Shown here: positions 43,717-51,687 of the stretch, piece after piece
How the letters are laid out: the number at the start of each line of letters is the position of its first letter
How positions within the stretch are numbered: the first letter of the stretch is position 1
Assembly (NCBI RefSeq): GCF_000428785.1
Contig: NZ_AUAP01000001.1
Span: 248,001 to 312,000, forward strand
Source of the DNA: Conchiformibius kuhniae DSM 17694
GTDB lineage: Bacteria > Pseudomonadota > Gammaproteobacteria > Burkholderiales > Neisseriaceae
Length of the DNA stretch: 64,000 nucleotides
Reading direction: 5' to 3'
Made by a program: the position numbers and the translations under genes
The notes under the pieces: model-generated
Databases searched by the model: none
What the model was told of the DNA's origin: nothing
Seen by the model: the letters and a program-made list of their open reading frames with translations, nothing else

Positions 43717-44307
43717 TCAGAACACGCGGCGCGGTGCGGGTGCATCGGCATGGCGCTGCCAAACGTATTCCGATTGTGCGGCAACGGTTTCTGCCAAATC
43801 TTTGCCGTAGCGGTCGGCGATGAAGCTCAAAGTCATGTCCATGCCCGCCGTCATGCCCGATGCGCTGTAAAATTTGCCGTCATGCACCCAAGCGGCAAAG
43901 GGCTGCCAATGCACGTTGGCGGCGAGGTTTTGCGCCCATGCGAAGGTGCGTTTGTCGGTGGTGGCGCGGACACCATCCAAGCAGCCCGCCGCCGCCAGCA
44001 GTGCCGAGCCGTTGCTTACCGACAAGCAGGTTTGCGCCTGTCCTGCCCAGATTGCCAAATCGTATAGAAAATCTTGGTGTTCGGTGAGCAAGCGCACGCC
44101 CTGCCCGCCGGGAATCAGCAGCGTGCTTGCCGGTTCGGGCACCCATACGGGAACGGTGTCGATGGCAAATCCCTGCTGGCTCGGTACCATACCGCCCTGA
44201 TGGGAAACATAGTGCAGGCGCATATCGGGCATGCGTTGTAGCAGGGAAACGGGTGCCGTCAAATCCAAGCTTTCAAAGCCGTCAAACAACAGGCAGTAGC
44301 AATCCAT
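43717..44307 (-). CDS. DJ-1/PfpI family protein lacking the nucleophile Cys
   Basis: 196 residues with the DJ-1/PfpI (GATase1-like) fold: CLLFDGFESLDLTAPVSLL at the N-terminus, STLLIPGGQGVRLL (about 71-84), and the elbow SVSNGSALLAAAGCLDGVRA (about 108-127). In active members the elbow is (A/S)VCxG; here the Cys is Ser (SVSNG). A nearby Cys lies four residues before. The last part TAGMDMTLSFIADRYG matches transcription-regulator-type DJ-1 proteins. Function unknown. It lies between prpC and the AT-rich genes on the same strand. Confidence 0.8.
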   Translation of the reverse strand: MDCYCLLFDGFESLDLTAPVSLLQRMPDMRLHYVSHQGGMVPSQQGFAIDTVPVWVPEPASTLLIPGGQGVRLLTEHQDFLYDLAIWAGQAQTCLSVSNGSALLAAAGCLDGVRATTDKRTFAWAQNLAANVHWQPFAAWVHDGKFYSASGMTAGMDMTLSFIADRYGKDLAETVAAQSEYVWQRHADAPAPRRVF

Positions 44308-44382
44308 GATTTCGACCTTTTCAAACCGTTGCCGCACAACATAAAAATCCCGCCATTTTCGTGCAAACGGAAATCCACTGTT

Positions 44383-44499
44383 CGGGGTGTGTCATTATTT
44401 GAATTTTTCTACTGAAAATCAGTATGGTATAAAAATGCCGTCATTGCCGCGAATGCGGGAAGCCACTGCCAGATGTTTGGAGTTGATGACAACGCCCTA
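44383..44499 (+). repeat. TAGGGCGTGTCA-type repeat element (F, short, 117 bp)
   Basis: Left end GGGGTGTGTCATTATTTGAA, arm ACTGAAAATCAGTATGGTAT, one decayed dRS3 (CATTGCCGCGAATGCGGGAAGCC), then a deletion into the right end GTTGATGACAACGCCCTA. The final TAG (minus strand) is the stop codon of the next gene. Confidence 0.75.
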
Positions 44500-44967
44500 A
44501 TAATCCGAATAGTTTTGCAATGCCCGATATTCGGAGCCGGGATTGCCCCAATCCAATTCTTTGCCGTTTTTGTCAAAACGGTTGCTGAACACCATGCCGA
44601 TTTCGTCATTTTCGTATTGAAAAACATCGTAGAACACCAGTTCGCCATCGGCATTGTAAAATTCTGTTTTGGCGGTATGTTCGTCAATCTTACGGCTGGT
44701 TCGGGTTTGAACCAAAACCAGCTTGCCGTTTATGCGGCGGTAATCTTCGCTGCCGTTTTCTGTATATTTGCGCATATCGATAACGGTGGTGTGGTCGGGC
44801 GCGAACACCATATTCGCAACGCATTTGCCGTTTGCATCGTATTCCGACAATTCGTCTTGAATGATTTGATGATTCAAATCCAGTACCAAAATGCGTTGCG
44901 CCACACCGTTGCCGTTGCGGTAGAAAATCTGCTTGTGGTTGCCGTATTCGATGATTTCAATTTCCAT
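44497..44967 (-). CDS. hypothetical protein, AT-rich, YwqK/MORN-like repeat pattern
   Basis: 156 residues beginning MEIEIIEYGNHKQIFYRNGNG. It shows a loose repeat of Tyr/Asn/Gly turns (YDANGKCVANMV; INGKLVLVQTR; YNADGELVFYDV), similar in style to MORN-2/YwqK proteins, some of which are antitoxins or immunity proteins. No signal peptide. It starts inside the last 11 bases of the upstream gene, so they form one unit. Base composition is more AT-rich than the flanks. The function is not known. Confidence 0.6.
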   Translation of the reverse strand: MEIEIIEYGNHKQIFYRNGNGVAQRILVLDLNHQIIQDELSEYDANGKCVANMVFAPDHTTVIDMRKYTENGSEDYRRINGKLVLVQTRTSRKIDEHTAKTEFYNADGELVFYDVFQYENDEIGMVFSNRFDKNGKELDWGNPGSEYRALQNYSDY

Positions 44968-45508
44968 CAGAAAACCAGCGCAAAAACCGTTTCCACAAGC
45001 CGAGTGTTTCTTGTGGCGGCTTGGGTGCATACCGAACCGGCAACGGCTTATCCGAACAAGACAAACCTTTATCATTGGGATTTTTAAACGTATCCGAAAC
45101 AAACAACCGCCGGTCTTTTTGCCTGATGCAAAAGTTTTCAGTATGTACGTACCAAGCCGAATCCCTTTGTTTATCAAATATCTCAACGATATAAGGTGTA
45201 TCCAAATCAAAAGACACCCCGTCCGCCAGCACACAATGACGGATATCATGCCCCATGTTTTGATGTTCTGTTTTTTCCCTGCCAATACCGCCCAAGTACC
45301 GCTCTTCCCGACTTTGACCGTACTTCGGATGAGCGACAGATACCAAAACGGAACTGATGGGTATTTTGCTGTGCAGATAGAAACAAGGCTGTTTGTTTTT
45401 TAATGCGATACCGATTTGGTAAGGCTCACCAAAATGACCCGATACGGCTTCGGCACGCCCTGTTACAAACCACAGTAAACCATAATAAAAAATATTTTTA
45501 TTAATCAA
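44957..45508 (-). CDS. hypothetical secreted protein, AT-rich, uncertain start
   Basis: Up to 183 residues. The N-terminus (NIFYYGLLWFVTGRAEAVSG) looks like a short signal peptide with cleavage after AEA, and the rest (GEPYQIGIALKNKQPCFYLH; YIVEIFDKQRDSAWYVHTEN) is soluble with several Cys. The only start is TTG at 45508 with no clear ribosome site; the original start may have been lost. A domain resembling periplasmic immunity proteins is possible, but I do not recognise it. It overlaps the 156-residue gene. Confidence 0.5.
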   Translation of the reverse strand: MINKNIFYYGLLWFVTGRAEAVSGHFGEPYQIGIALKNKQPCFYLHSKIPISSVLVSVAHPKYGQSREERYLGGIGREKTEHQNMGHDIRHCVLADGVSFDLDTPYIVEIFDKQRDSAWYVHTENFCIRQKDRRLFVSDTFKNPNDKGLSCSDKPLPVRYAPKPPQETLGLWKRFLRWFSDGN

Positions 45509-45536
45509 TTGGTAAAAAATTATTTAAAAATATCGT

Positions 45537-45582
45537 GGCGTGCGTTATCTATATTTTCCCACTGAAAATTCATTAATCATTC
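45537..45582 (+). repeat. left-end fragment of the TAGGGCGTGTCA-type element
   Basis: TGGCGTGCGTTATCTATATT then TCCCACTGAAAATTCATTAA follows the left end and arm of copy D with several changes. No dRS3 or right end is present. Confidence 0.5.
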
Positions 45583-45600
45583 AATGATTTCAATTTCCAT
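45577..45600 (-). pseudogene. start fragment of a second copy of the 44497-44967 gene
   Basis: ATG and codons for MEIEIIE, then TGA; the intact gene starts MEIEIIEYG. The bases upstream of both starts also share AAAACC..AGCGCA. The rest of 45509-45700 holds only the repeat fragment and a GC-rich stretch with a small hairpin near prpB. Confidence 0.6.
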
Positions 45601-45700
45601 GATTTCGGCTTGCAAAAAACCGACAGCGCATTTTTCAAACGGAAAAACGTCTGTTTGGCAAGGCTGACCGCACCCCCGCCGCACGGGGGCGCATGGCAGC

Positions 45701-46582
45701 TTATTGTTTTTCGCTGAACAGCTTGTCTAATTTCTGTTCAAAATCGTGGTAATTGAGATAATCGTAGAGTTCCGCGCGGGTTTGCATGGTGTCCAGCACG
45801 TTTTCCTGCGTGCCGTCCCGCAAAATCGCCTGATACACGTTCAATGCGGCTTTGCTGGCGGCTCGGAAAGAGGAAAGCGGATACAGCACCAGCTTCACGC
45901 CGTGTTCGGCGAGCTGCTGCTGCGTATAAAGCGGCGTTGCGCCGAACTCGGTAATGTTCGCCAACACGGGCACGTTTACCGCTTCGGCAAACTGTTTGTA
46001 CATCGCCAGTTCGGTCATCGCTTCGGGGAAAATCATGTCGGCACCCGCTTCCACACAGGCGCGGGCGCGTTCAATCGCCGCGTCCAAACCTTCAACGGCG
46101 AGCGCATCGGTACGCGCCATAATCACGAAATTTTCATCTTGGCGGGCATCAACGGCGGCTTTGATTCTGTCCACCATTTCGGCTTGGGAAACAATGGCTT
46201 TGTTCGGGCGGTGTCCGCAGCGTTTTTGCGCCACTTGGTCTTCGATGTGGACGGCGGCCACGCCCGCTTTTTCAAAGGCGCGGATGGTGCGGGCGATATT
46301 GAACGCGCCGCCCCAGCCGACATCAATGTCCACCAAAAGCGGCGTGTCCACATTGTCGGTGATGCGGCGGGCGTCAATCAGCACGTCTTCCATGGTGGTG
46401 ATGCCCAAATCGGGAATGCCGCAGGAACAGGCGGCCACGCCGCCGCCCGAAAGGTAAACGGCCTTGAAACCGCTTTGGGTGGCAAGGCGGGCAAAATAGG
46501 CATTGACGCAGCCGGCAACGGCAAGCGGGGACGATTCTTGAACGGCGCGGCGGAACGCGGCACCGGCGGAATGGCGGGTCAT
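45701..46582 (-). CDS. prpB: methylisocitrate lyase
   Basis: PrpB cleaves 2-methylisocitrate to pyruvate and succinate, the last step of the methylcitrate cycle. 293 residues of the isocitrate lyase/PEP mutase superfamily: [20 protein letters not shown] (about 40-59), metal-site DIDVGWG (about 85), and the catalytic KRCGH loop in [13 protein letters not shown] (about 118-130). Length is normal. ATG 46582 follows GGAGACAAATTC. In Neisseria prpB is next to prpC; here 2 kb of other genes separate them. Confidence 0.93.
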   Translation of the reverse strand: MTRHSAGAAFRRAVQESSPLAVAGCVNAYFARLATQSGFKAVYLSGGGVAACSCGIPDLGITTMEDVLIDARRITDNVDTPLLVDIDVGWGGAFNIARTIRAFEKAGVAAVHIEDQVAQKRCGHRPNKAIVSQAEMVDRIKAAVDARQDENFVIMARTDALAVEGLDAAIERARACVEAGADMIFPEAMTELAMYKQFAEAVNVPVLANITEFGATPLYTQQQLAEHGVKLVLYPLSSFRAASKAALNVYQAILRDGTQENVLDTMQTRAELYDYLNYHDFEQKLDKLFSEKQ

Positions 46583-46702
46583 GAATTTGTCTCCAAAATA
46601 AGTTGGGTGGTGTTATTCTTATGTAATGAAATGTAACGGAGACGGTGTTTTTTGTAAAATCGTTTATTTTAATCGCTGCCATCAAGCAGACAAATTATCC
46701 GC

Positions 46703-46732
46703 AAAAAACCGCACGGTTTTATTCCGTGCGGT
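46703..46732 (-). terminator. terminator after the YbjN-like gene
   Basis: ACCGCACGG-AATAAAA-CCGTGCGG then TTTTTTG on the minus strand. Confidence 0.88.
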
Positions 46733-46754
46733 ATCGGAGAAAAGAACGGGCAGC

Positions 46755-47228
46755 TTATTTTTCCGCGCCGTCCACAGCAAATGCCAATAAGGAAACTTGC
46801 CATGTCTTCATCACTGTGCGCAAATACTCGGTTGGAACGGCAACTTCCAAGTCCACATCCATTTCCATCATCACATCATTGTCTTTATCCAAATACATAC
46901 GGACAAAACGCTTGCTTTGATTCCAACGGTTGGCGGTTTGTAAGGTTTGCTTGCCGTCGTTTTTCCATGGGCTGATAAATTGCAGACTCTTACAGTTTTT
47001 GTTTTGTTTGCAACCGTAGAAAGCAACAATTTGATTGACGTCCATATATTTGAACGTAATCAAAGGGTCGCCTTTATCATCTTTTTTGATTTGGACATCG
47101 TCTGCCCACTGGTCAATCAAATCAGCGATTTTTTTAGGGTTTTTGGCATCAACCATATCTGCAGCCATCACGGACGGACTGAATGCCAGCGCAACGCTTG
47201 CCAATGTGGCAGTTAGGAGATTTTTCAT
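46755..47228 (-). CDS. secreted YbjN-domain protein
   Basis: 157 residues with a clear Sec signal peptide (MKNLLTATLASVALAFSPSV, cleavage after MAA) and a YbjN-type domain: TFKYMDVNQIVAFYGCKQNK, two Cys 6 residues apart (GCKQNKNC), ISPWKND, NRWNQSKRFVRMYLDKDNDV and EMDVDLEV. YbjN-like proteins are of unclear role; some are sensory regulators or type III chaperone-like folds. This one should be periplasmic or secreted. ATG 47228 follows AAGGAAACAACT. AT-rich compared with flanks. Confidence 0.75.
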   Translation of the reverse strand: MKNLLTATLASVALAFSPSVMAADMVDAKNPKKIADLIDQWADDVQIKKDDKGDPLITFKYMDVNQIVAFYGCKQNKNCKSLQFISPWKNDGKQTLQTANRWNQSKRFVRMYLDKDNDVMMEMDVDLEVAVPTEYLRTVMKTWQVSLLAFAVDGAEK

Positions 47229-47320
47229 AGTTGTTTCCTTGTTCAAGAATGATGGAAAAAGTGAAAAAGCACAAACCACAATTTAAATATAACTTATTTC
47301 CACTTTTTTATCAATCAGTT

Positions 47321-47873
47321 TTACAGCGCCCCGTCATTTTGCAACAAAGTAAACAAAGGCACGCCCGCCGCACGGATATTCGCCGCACCGGGCAGGTCGG
47401 TAAATTCCAAAATCGCACAGGCTTCCGCCACTTCGCCGCCCAAACGCCGGATTAACTCAATGCCTGCCTGCATCGTTCCGCCCGTTGCCACCAAATCATC
47501 GACCAGCAGCACGCGGCTGCCCGCTTTAATCGCGTCTTTGTGGATTTCTACCGTGGCTTCGCCGGTAGGTTTGCGAAATGGTATCGAACGGCAATTTGCC
47601 CTGCTTGCGAATCGGCACGAAACCCACATTCAACTGATACGCCAACGCCGCGCCGATGATAAAACCGCGTGCGTCCAAGCCCGCCACCGCATCAATCTGC
47701 TGACCCATGTAGCGGTAGGTAAACAAATCCACCAGCAGGCGGAAATATTCGGGGCTTTGCAGCACGGGGGTGATGTCGTGGAACAAAATGCCCTGCTTGG
47801 GCCAATTGGGGATTTTGCGGATTTTTTCGGCAAGCGCATTCACGCCCATCACATCGGGGTGGAAAGCCATCAT
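47321..47873 (-). pseudogene. apt: adenine phosphoribosyltransferase, frameshifted
   Basis: Apt salvages adenine to AMP. The N-terminal part (start 47873 to about 47590) reads [40 protein letters not shown] and [13 protein letters not shown], as in Apt. The C-terminal part with the PRPP motif [14 protein letters not shown] and [20 protein letters not shown] is in another frame (47321 to about 47580). At the junction CAAACCTACCGGCGAAGCC the codons for about four residues (ALEY in Neisseria) are missing and the frame shifts; an 11-base deletion fits. The first frame then runs on to a stop at 47526. Unless frameshifting or a sequence error is involved, the gene is dead. Confidence 0.85.
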
Positions 47874-47942
47874 GGTTGCAACCTTTCGTTTGCGGAACAC
47901 AAAAACGCTATTTTAGCAGCTTTGGCGGCGAAAACGGCAGCC

Positions 47943-47970
47943 AAAAAAACCGCCACTGCAAAAGTGGCGG
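47943..47970 (-). terminator. terminator after the WG-repeat gene
   Basis: CCGCCACT-TTTGC-AGTGGCGG stem followed on the minus strand by TTTTTTTGG. Confidence 0.85.
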
Positions 47971-47989
47971 ACAGGTAAATAATTTGATT

Positions 47990-49017
47990 TTACTTCGGTA
48001 TGTAGCTGCAAGAGACTTCTTTATCCCCTCCAATAGTCAGATTGCGAATCGTAACCCGACCGGTTTTGGTGGAAAAACCGAGTACCTGATAGTTGGTGGC
48101 AAAAAGCATAGAGCTGCGGGTGAAAGCCTTGCCCACATAAACATGCGCACATTCTTCAGCATATAAATCAATATCCAAACGGCGTCCCTGTTTGTCAATA
48201 AAAAAACCTACGCCGTTTTGTTTGACTATGGCACGTCCGTTTTTAAAATCATCAGCATAATCGTATTGAATCGGAATCACCACTTTGCCCGCTTTGTCGA
48301 TAAAACCGTATTTGCCGTTTTGCCCAACCAGTGCCAAACCTTCGGAAAACGACAAGGCAACATCATATTGAAGTGGAATCATCACCTTGCCCGCTTTGTT
48401 GATAAAACCCCATTTGTCGTTTTGCCTAACCGATGCCAAGCCTTTGGAAAACGAATAGGTATCATCATATTGAAGCGGAATCACCAGCTTACCCGTTTTG
48501 TCGATAAACCCCCATTTTTTGTTTTGCTGAACCTTTGCCAAGCCTTCGGAAAACGAATCGGCATAATCATATTGAACCGGAATCACCACCTTGCCCGCTT
48601 TGTTGATAAAACCGTATTTGTCGTTTTGCTTAACCCATGCCAAGCCTTCGGAAAACGATTGGGCATTATCATATTTAATCGGAATCACCACCTTGCCCGC
48701 TTTGTTGATAAAGCCCCATTTGCCGTTTTGCTCAACCGGTGCCAGGCCTTCGGAAAACGAACCAGCATCATCGTATTGAAGCGGAATCACCAGCTTACCC
48801 GTTTTGTCGATAAAACCGTATTTGCTGCCGTTTTGCCTAACCCATGCTAGGTCTTCTGTCAAGCAGCCGACAAGGTCATACCCGCTTACCTGAGGTTTTA
48901 CGCAATCTGCCGCCGCGCTGGGTGCAAAAACCAATGCGCCCGCCGCCGCCAGCGTCAGGCACAATTTACGGATAGGATAGGATAGGATAGGATAGGATAG
49001 GATAGGATAGTTTTCAT
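47990..49017 (-). CDS. exported WG-repeat protein, phase-variable (out of frame with 8 repeat units)
   Basis: The body encodes a signal peptide core (LCLTLAAAGALVFAPSAAA), then six full and one partial WG/KWG repeats of 34 residues (YGFIDKTGKLVIP..QYD..SFSEGLA). WG repeats occur in secreted or surface proteins of unknown binding role. The only start with a ribosome site (AAAGGAATAGCA) is ATG 49017. From it runs ATGAAAA, eight CTATC units, then CGTAAATTG. With 8 units the frame ends at a TGA after 19 codons. With 7 or 10 units it would read through the signal and repeats (about 340 residues). So the gene looks switched OFF by slipped-strand repeat change. Confidence 0.8.
48230..48850 (-). repeat. 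tandem 102-bp WG repeat region
   Basis: Six consecutive 34-codon units with high DNA similarity (recurrent TTGTTGATAAA, TTCGGAAAACGA and TCACC(A/T)(G/C)CTT blocks on the plus strand). Such repeats can also expand or shrink by recombination. Confidence 0.85.
48971..49010 (-). repeat. pentanucleotide tract (GATAG)8 in the WG gene start
   Basis: Eight perfect GATAG units on the plus strand (CTATC on the coding strand), directly after ATGAAAA. The unit size is not a multiple of three, so each gain or loss changes the reading frame. Confidence 0.97.
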
Positions 49018-49173
49018 TGCTATTCCTTTGTTTGGTGGTTGAAAAATGGAAATGCGGGCATTGCCTGCCGCAGATTTTGTTGCAACGGAACACGCCGTTA
49101 CAATTTGGATAAATATCACATATGCAAAGTTTTGTCAAGCCTTGTTGGGGGTAATCGATTGACGGTGTGCTTT

Positions 49174-49370
49174 TGCGGCGTGCCGTTATTTAAATTTTTA
49201 TAATTAAAATCAGCATAATACAAAATCCGTTATGCCCACGAATGCGAAAAGCCTCTGCCCGATGCTTGGCAAACCATGTTTTATCAAGGTTTGTTGTGCT
49301 TTGATGTGGATTCCCGCATTCGCGGGCATGGCGGCGCGGTGTTTTTTCGGTTAATTGACGGCACGCCCTG
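49174..49370 (+). repeat. TAGGGCGTGTCA-type repeat element (G, 197 bp)
   Basis: Left end GCGGCGTGCCGTTATTTAAA, arm AATTAAAATCAGCATAATAC, decayed first dRS3 (TATGCCCACGAATGCGAAAAGCC), intact middle section (CCCGATGCTTGGCAAACC; TTTTATCAAGGTTTGTTGTG), second dRS3 (GGATTCCCGCATTCGCGGGC), right end CGGTTAATTGACGGCACGCC. Full-length. Confidence 0.78.
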
Positions 49371-49384
49371 CGCGACCAATCAAA

Positions 49385-49484
49385 ACAGGGCGTGCCAAGC
49401 ATCGGGCAGTGGCGTTACACGTGCGCGGGCATGGCGGGGATTTTTGTATTGCACTGATTTTTTTAGTGTAAAAACTTTGATAAC
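49385..49484 (-). repeat. second, partial copy of the same element (G2)
   Basis: AGGGCGTGCC is joined to AAGCATCGGGCAGTGG, a decayed dRS3 and the arm TTTTTGTATTGCACTGATTT. This is the reverse orientation with one end deleted. Together with copy G it fills 49174-49484; the rest of 49018-49631 holds only the WG gene leader and the fadD promoter. Confidence 0.65.
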
Positions 49485-49565
49485 GGTGCGCCGCCGTGCT
49501 GTTTGGGTGTAATGTGCGCTTGGCGCGATTTAACGGGATTTTGCACACGCCGCGCCGCCGCCGCT

Positions 49566-49594
49566 TTGGGCTTCGCCCGCCGAAGCGTTATAAT
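49566..49594 (+). promoter_or_regulatory. sigma-70 promoter of fadD
   Basis: TTGGGC, 17-base spacer, TATAAT; 37 bases before the fadD start. Confidence 0.65.
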
Positions 49595-49631
49595 CGGGCG
49601 TGATTTTTCAAACAAAAAGGGCAAACCCATT

Positions 49632-51296
49632 ATGGAAAAAATCTGGCTCAACAGCTACGAAGCCGATATTCGGGCGGAAATCGATGTTTGCCGCTACACG
49701 TCCATCAACGATATTTTCCGCCAAAGCTGCGAAAAATACGCCGGTAAAACGGCGTTTCACAATTTGGGCAAGGAGCTGAGTTACCGCGAACTGCAAACGC
49801 TCACCGCCGATTTTGCCGCTTATTTGCAACAGGTGCTGAAGCTGGAGCGCGGGGCGCGGGTGGCGGTGATGATGCCCAATGTGCTGCAATATCCGATTGC
49901 GGTATTCGGTATTTTGCAGGCGGGGCTGGTGGTGGTGAACACCAATCCTTTGTACACGCCGCGCGAGTTGGAGCATCAGTTGAACGACAGTGGGGCGGAA
50001 ACCATTATTGTGTTGGAAAATTTTGCCAATACGCTGGAGCTGGTGCTGCCGCGCACGCAAATCAAAAATGTGCTGGTTGCCACCATCGGCGATATGTTCG
50101 GGCTGAAAGGCGCGTTGATGAATTTGGTGGTACGCAGGGTGAAGAAGATGGTGCCGGATTATCAAATCCCCCATGCCGTGCCGTTCAAACGGGCGTTGGC
50201 GCTGGGGGCGGCGCACACTTTGCAGCCTGTGGATGCGGGCTTGGACGATTTGGCGTTTTTGCAATACACGGGCGGGACAACGGGCGTGGCAAAGGGGGCG
50301 ATGCTCACGCACGGCAATATTTGCGCCAATATGCTGCAAGCGGGCGAGTGGATTAAAAACGGTTTGCGCGAGGGCGGGGAAACGGTGATTGCCGCGTTGC
50401 CGCTTTACCATATTCTGGCGCTCACCATCAATCTGATGGTGTTTATGCAGGTGGGCGGCAAAAGTATTTTGATTACCAATCCGCGTGATATTCCCGCGTT
50501 TGTCGCGGAGTTGAAAAAACACCCCGTCAGCGTGTTTGTGGGCATCAATACGCTGTTTAACGCGCTGTTGAACCACCCTGCTTTCAAAGACACCGATTTT
50601 TCCACTTGGAAGCTGGCGTTGAGCGGGGGCATGAGTACGCAGCAGGCGGTGGCGGAAAAATGGTTTGCGGCAACGGGGCTGCCGATTGTGGAAGCCTACG
50701 GTTTGACCGAAGCCAGCCCAGGCGTGTGTGCCAATCCGCTCAACATCGCCGCTTACACGGGCTGCATCGGTTTGCCGATTCCCAATACCGATGTGCAAAT
50801 CCGCAACGGCGAAGGGCAGTGCGTTGCGGTGGGGGAAGCGGGCGAACTGTGGGTGCGCGGCCCGCAAGTGATGAAAGGCTATTGGCAACGCCCCGATGAA
50901 ACGGAGAAGGTGTTGCAAGACGGCTGGCTGGAAACGGGCGATATTGTGGTGATGGACGAAAAAGGCTGGTTGAAAATCGTCGACCGCAAAAAAGACTTGA
51001 TTGTGGTGTCGGGCTTTAACGTGTATCCCAATGAAATCGAGGAAGTGGTCGTTCACCACCCGAAGGTGCAGGAGGCAGCGTGCATCGGCGTGGCGAGCGA
51101 CAAAACGGGCGAGGCTTTGAAGCTGTTTGTGGTGAAAAAAGACGAATCGCTGACCGAAAGCGAGCTGATTGAGTATTGCCGCACCCAATTGACGGGCTAC
51201 AAAGTGCCGCGCAACATCGAGTTTCGTGATGAGTTGCCCAAATCGAATGTGGGCAAGATTTTGCGCCGCCAGTTGCGCGATGAAAAATCCGCCTGA
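49632..51296 (+). CDS. fadD: long-chain-fatty-acid--CoA ligase
   Basis: A 554-residue acyl-CoA synthetase that activates fatty acids at the inner membrane. AMP-binding motifs: YTGGTTGVAKGAMLTHGN (about 214-231), EAYGLTEASPGVC (about 355-367), GWLETGDIVVMDEKGWLKIVDR shown by core WLETGDIVVMD (about 435), RKKDLIVVSGFNVYPNEIE (about 456-474), and the catalytic Lys in KSNVGKILRRQLR. Length and order match FadD. Own promoter and terminator, so it is a single-gene unit. Confidence 0.95.
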   Translation: MEKIWLNSYEADIRAEIDVCRYTSINDIFRQSCEKYAGKTAFHNLGKELSYRELQTLTADFAAYLQQVLKLERGARVAVMMPNVLQYPIAVFGILQAGLVVVNTNPLYTPRELEHQLNDSGAETIIVLENFANTLELVLPRTQIKNVLVATIGDMFGLKGALMNLVVRRVKKMVPDYQIPHAVPFKRALALGAAHTLQPVDAGLDDLAFLQYTGGTTGVAKGAMLTHGNICANMLQAGEWIKNGLREGGETVIAALPLYHILALTINLMVFMQVGGKSILITNPRDIPAFVAELKKHPVSVFVGINTLFNALLNHPAFKDTDFSTWKLALSGGMSTQQAVAEKWFAATGLPIVEAYGLTEASPGVCANPLNIAAYTGCIGLPIPNTDVQIRNGEGQCVAVGEAGELWVRGPQVMKGYWQRPDETEKVLQDGWLETGDIVVMDEKGWLKIVDRKKDLIVVSGFNVYPNEIEEVVVHHPKVQEAACIGVASDKTGEALKLFVVKKDESLTESELIEYCRTQLTGYKVPRNIEFRDELPKSNVGKILRRQLRDEKSA

Positions 51297-51310
51297 TTGC
51301 GGGCATGGTG

Positions 51311-51348
51311 AAAACACGCGCAGGGTTTTGCTCTTGCGCGTGTTTTTT
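51311..51348 (+). terminator. terminator after fadD
   Basis: AAACACGCGC..GCGCGTGTTTTTT hairpin with a T-run, 15 bases past the stop. Confidence 0.85.
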
Positions 51349-51396
51349 ATTGTTTTGCTGATTTTCAGTAGAAAATTTAAATGATGATGCGCCTTA
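51349..51396 (-). repeat. arm fragment of the TAGGGCGTGTCA-type element
   Basis: CTGATTTTCAGTAGAAAATT and AAATGATGATGCGCCTTA match one arm and end of the element. It abuts the next copy end to end, sharing the TA. Confidence 0.6.
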
Positions 51397-51687
51397 GGGT
51401 GTGTCATCAATTAATTTTTTATATCGTTAATGTTCTTTAATTTTCATACGGCGTTGGCTCGCCTTGCCGTATTACCCATACTGTCTGCGGCTCGCCGCCT
51501 TGTATGAAAAATAAATCTCATCAACTATACTGAAAATTCAGTGCAATATAAAAAAATCCGTCATTCCCGCGCAGGCGGGAATCCACCTCTCGATGCTTGG
51601 CAAGCCATGTTTTATCAAGGTTTCTCGTGTTTCGACTTGGATTCCCGCCTGCGCGGGAATGACGGTGCGGCGTTTTGACGTGCCTTA
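51395..51687 (+). repeat. TAGGGCGTGTCA-type repeat element (H) carrying a nested Correia element
   Basis: Left end TAGGGTGTGTCATCAATTAA, then the Correia element at 51422-51529, then the arm resumes with CTGAAAATTCAGTGCAATAT, paired dRS3 repeats and the middle section (CTCGATGCTTGGCAAGCC), and the right end GCGTTTTGACGTGCCTTA. Removing the Correia element leaves a normal element of about 185 bp. The end TAA (minus strand) is the stop codon of the glycosyltransferase. Confidence 0.8.
51422..51529. mobile_element. Correia-type repeat element (CREE), 108 bp, nested
   Basis: Termini TATCGTTAATG and (inverted) TATAGTTGATG, with internal ACGGCGTTGGCTCGCCTTGC and ACTGTCTGCGGCTCGCCGCC, all typical Correia blocks. 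It interrupts the sequence TTTTT-TA-CTGAAA of the host repeat, consistent with TA targeting. Confidence 0.88.

Noticed and set aside
44497..45285. A single 262-residue protein covering both small genes
   Set aside because: The first 106 codons would be translated from the other gene's region in a second frame without a signal or ribosome site; MEIEIIE is repeated as a start elsewhere, which supports the shorter protein.
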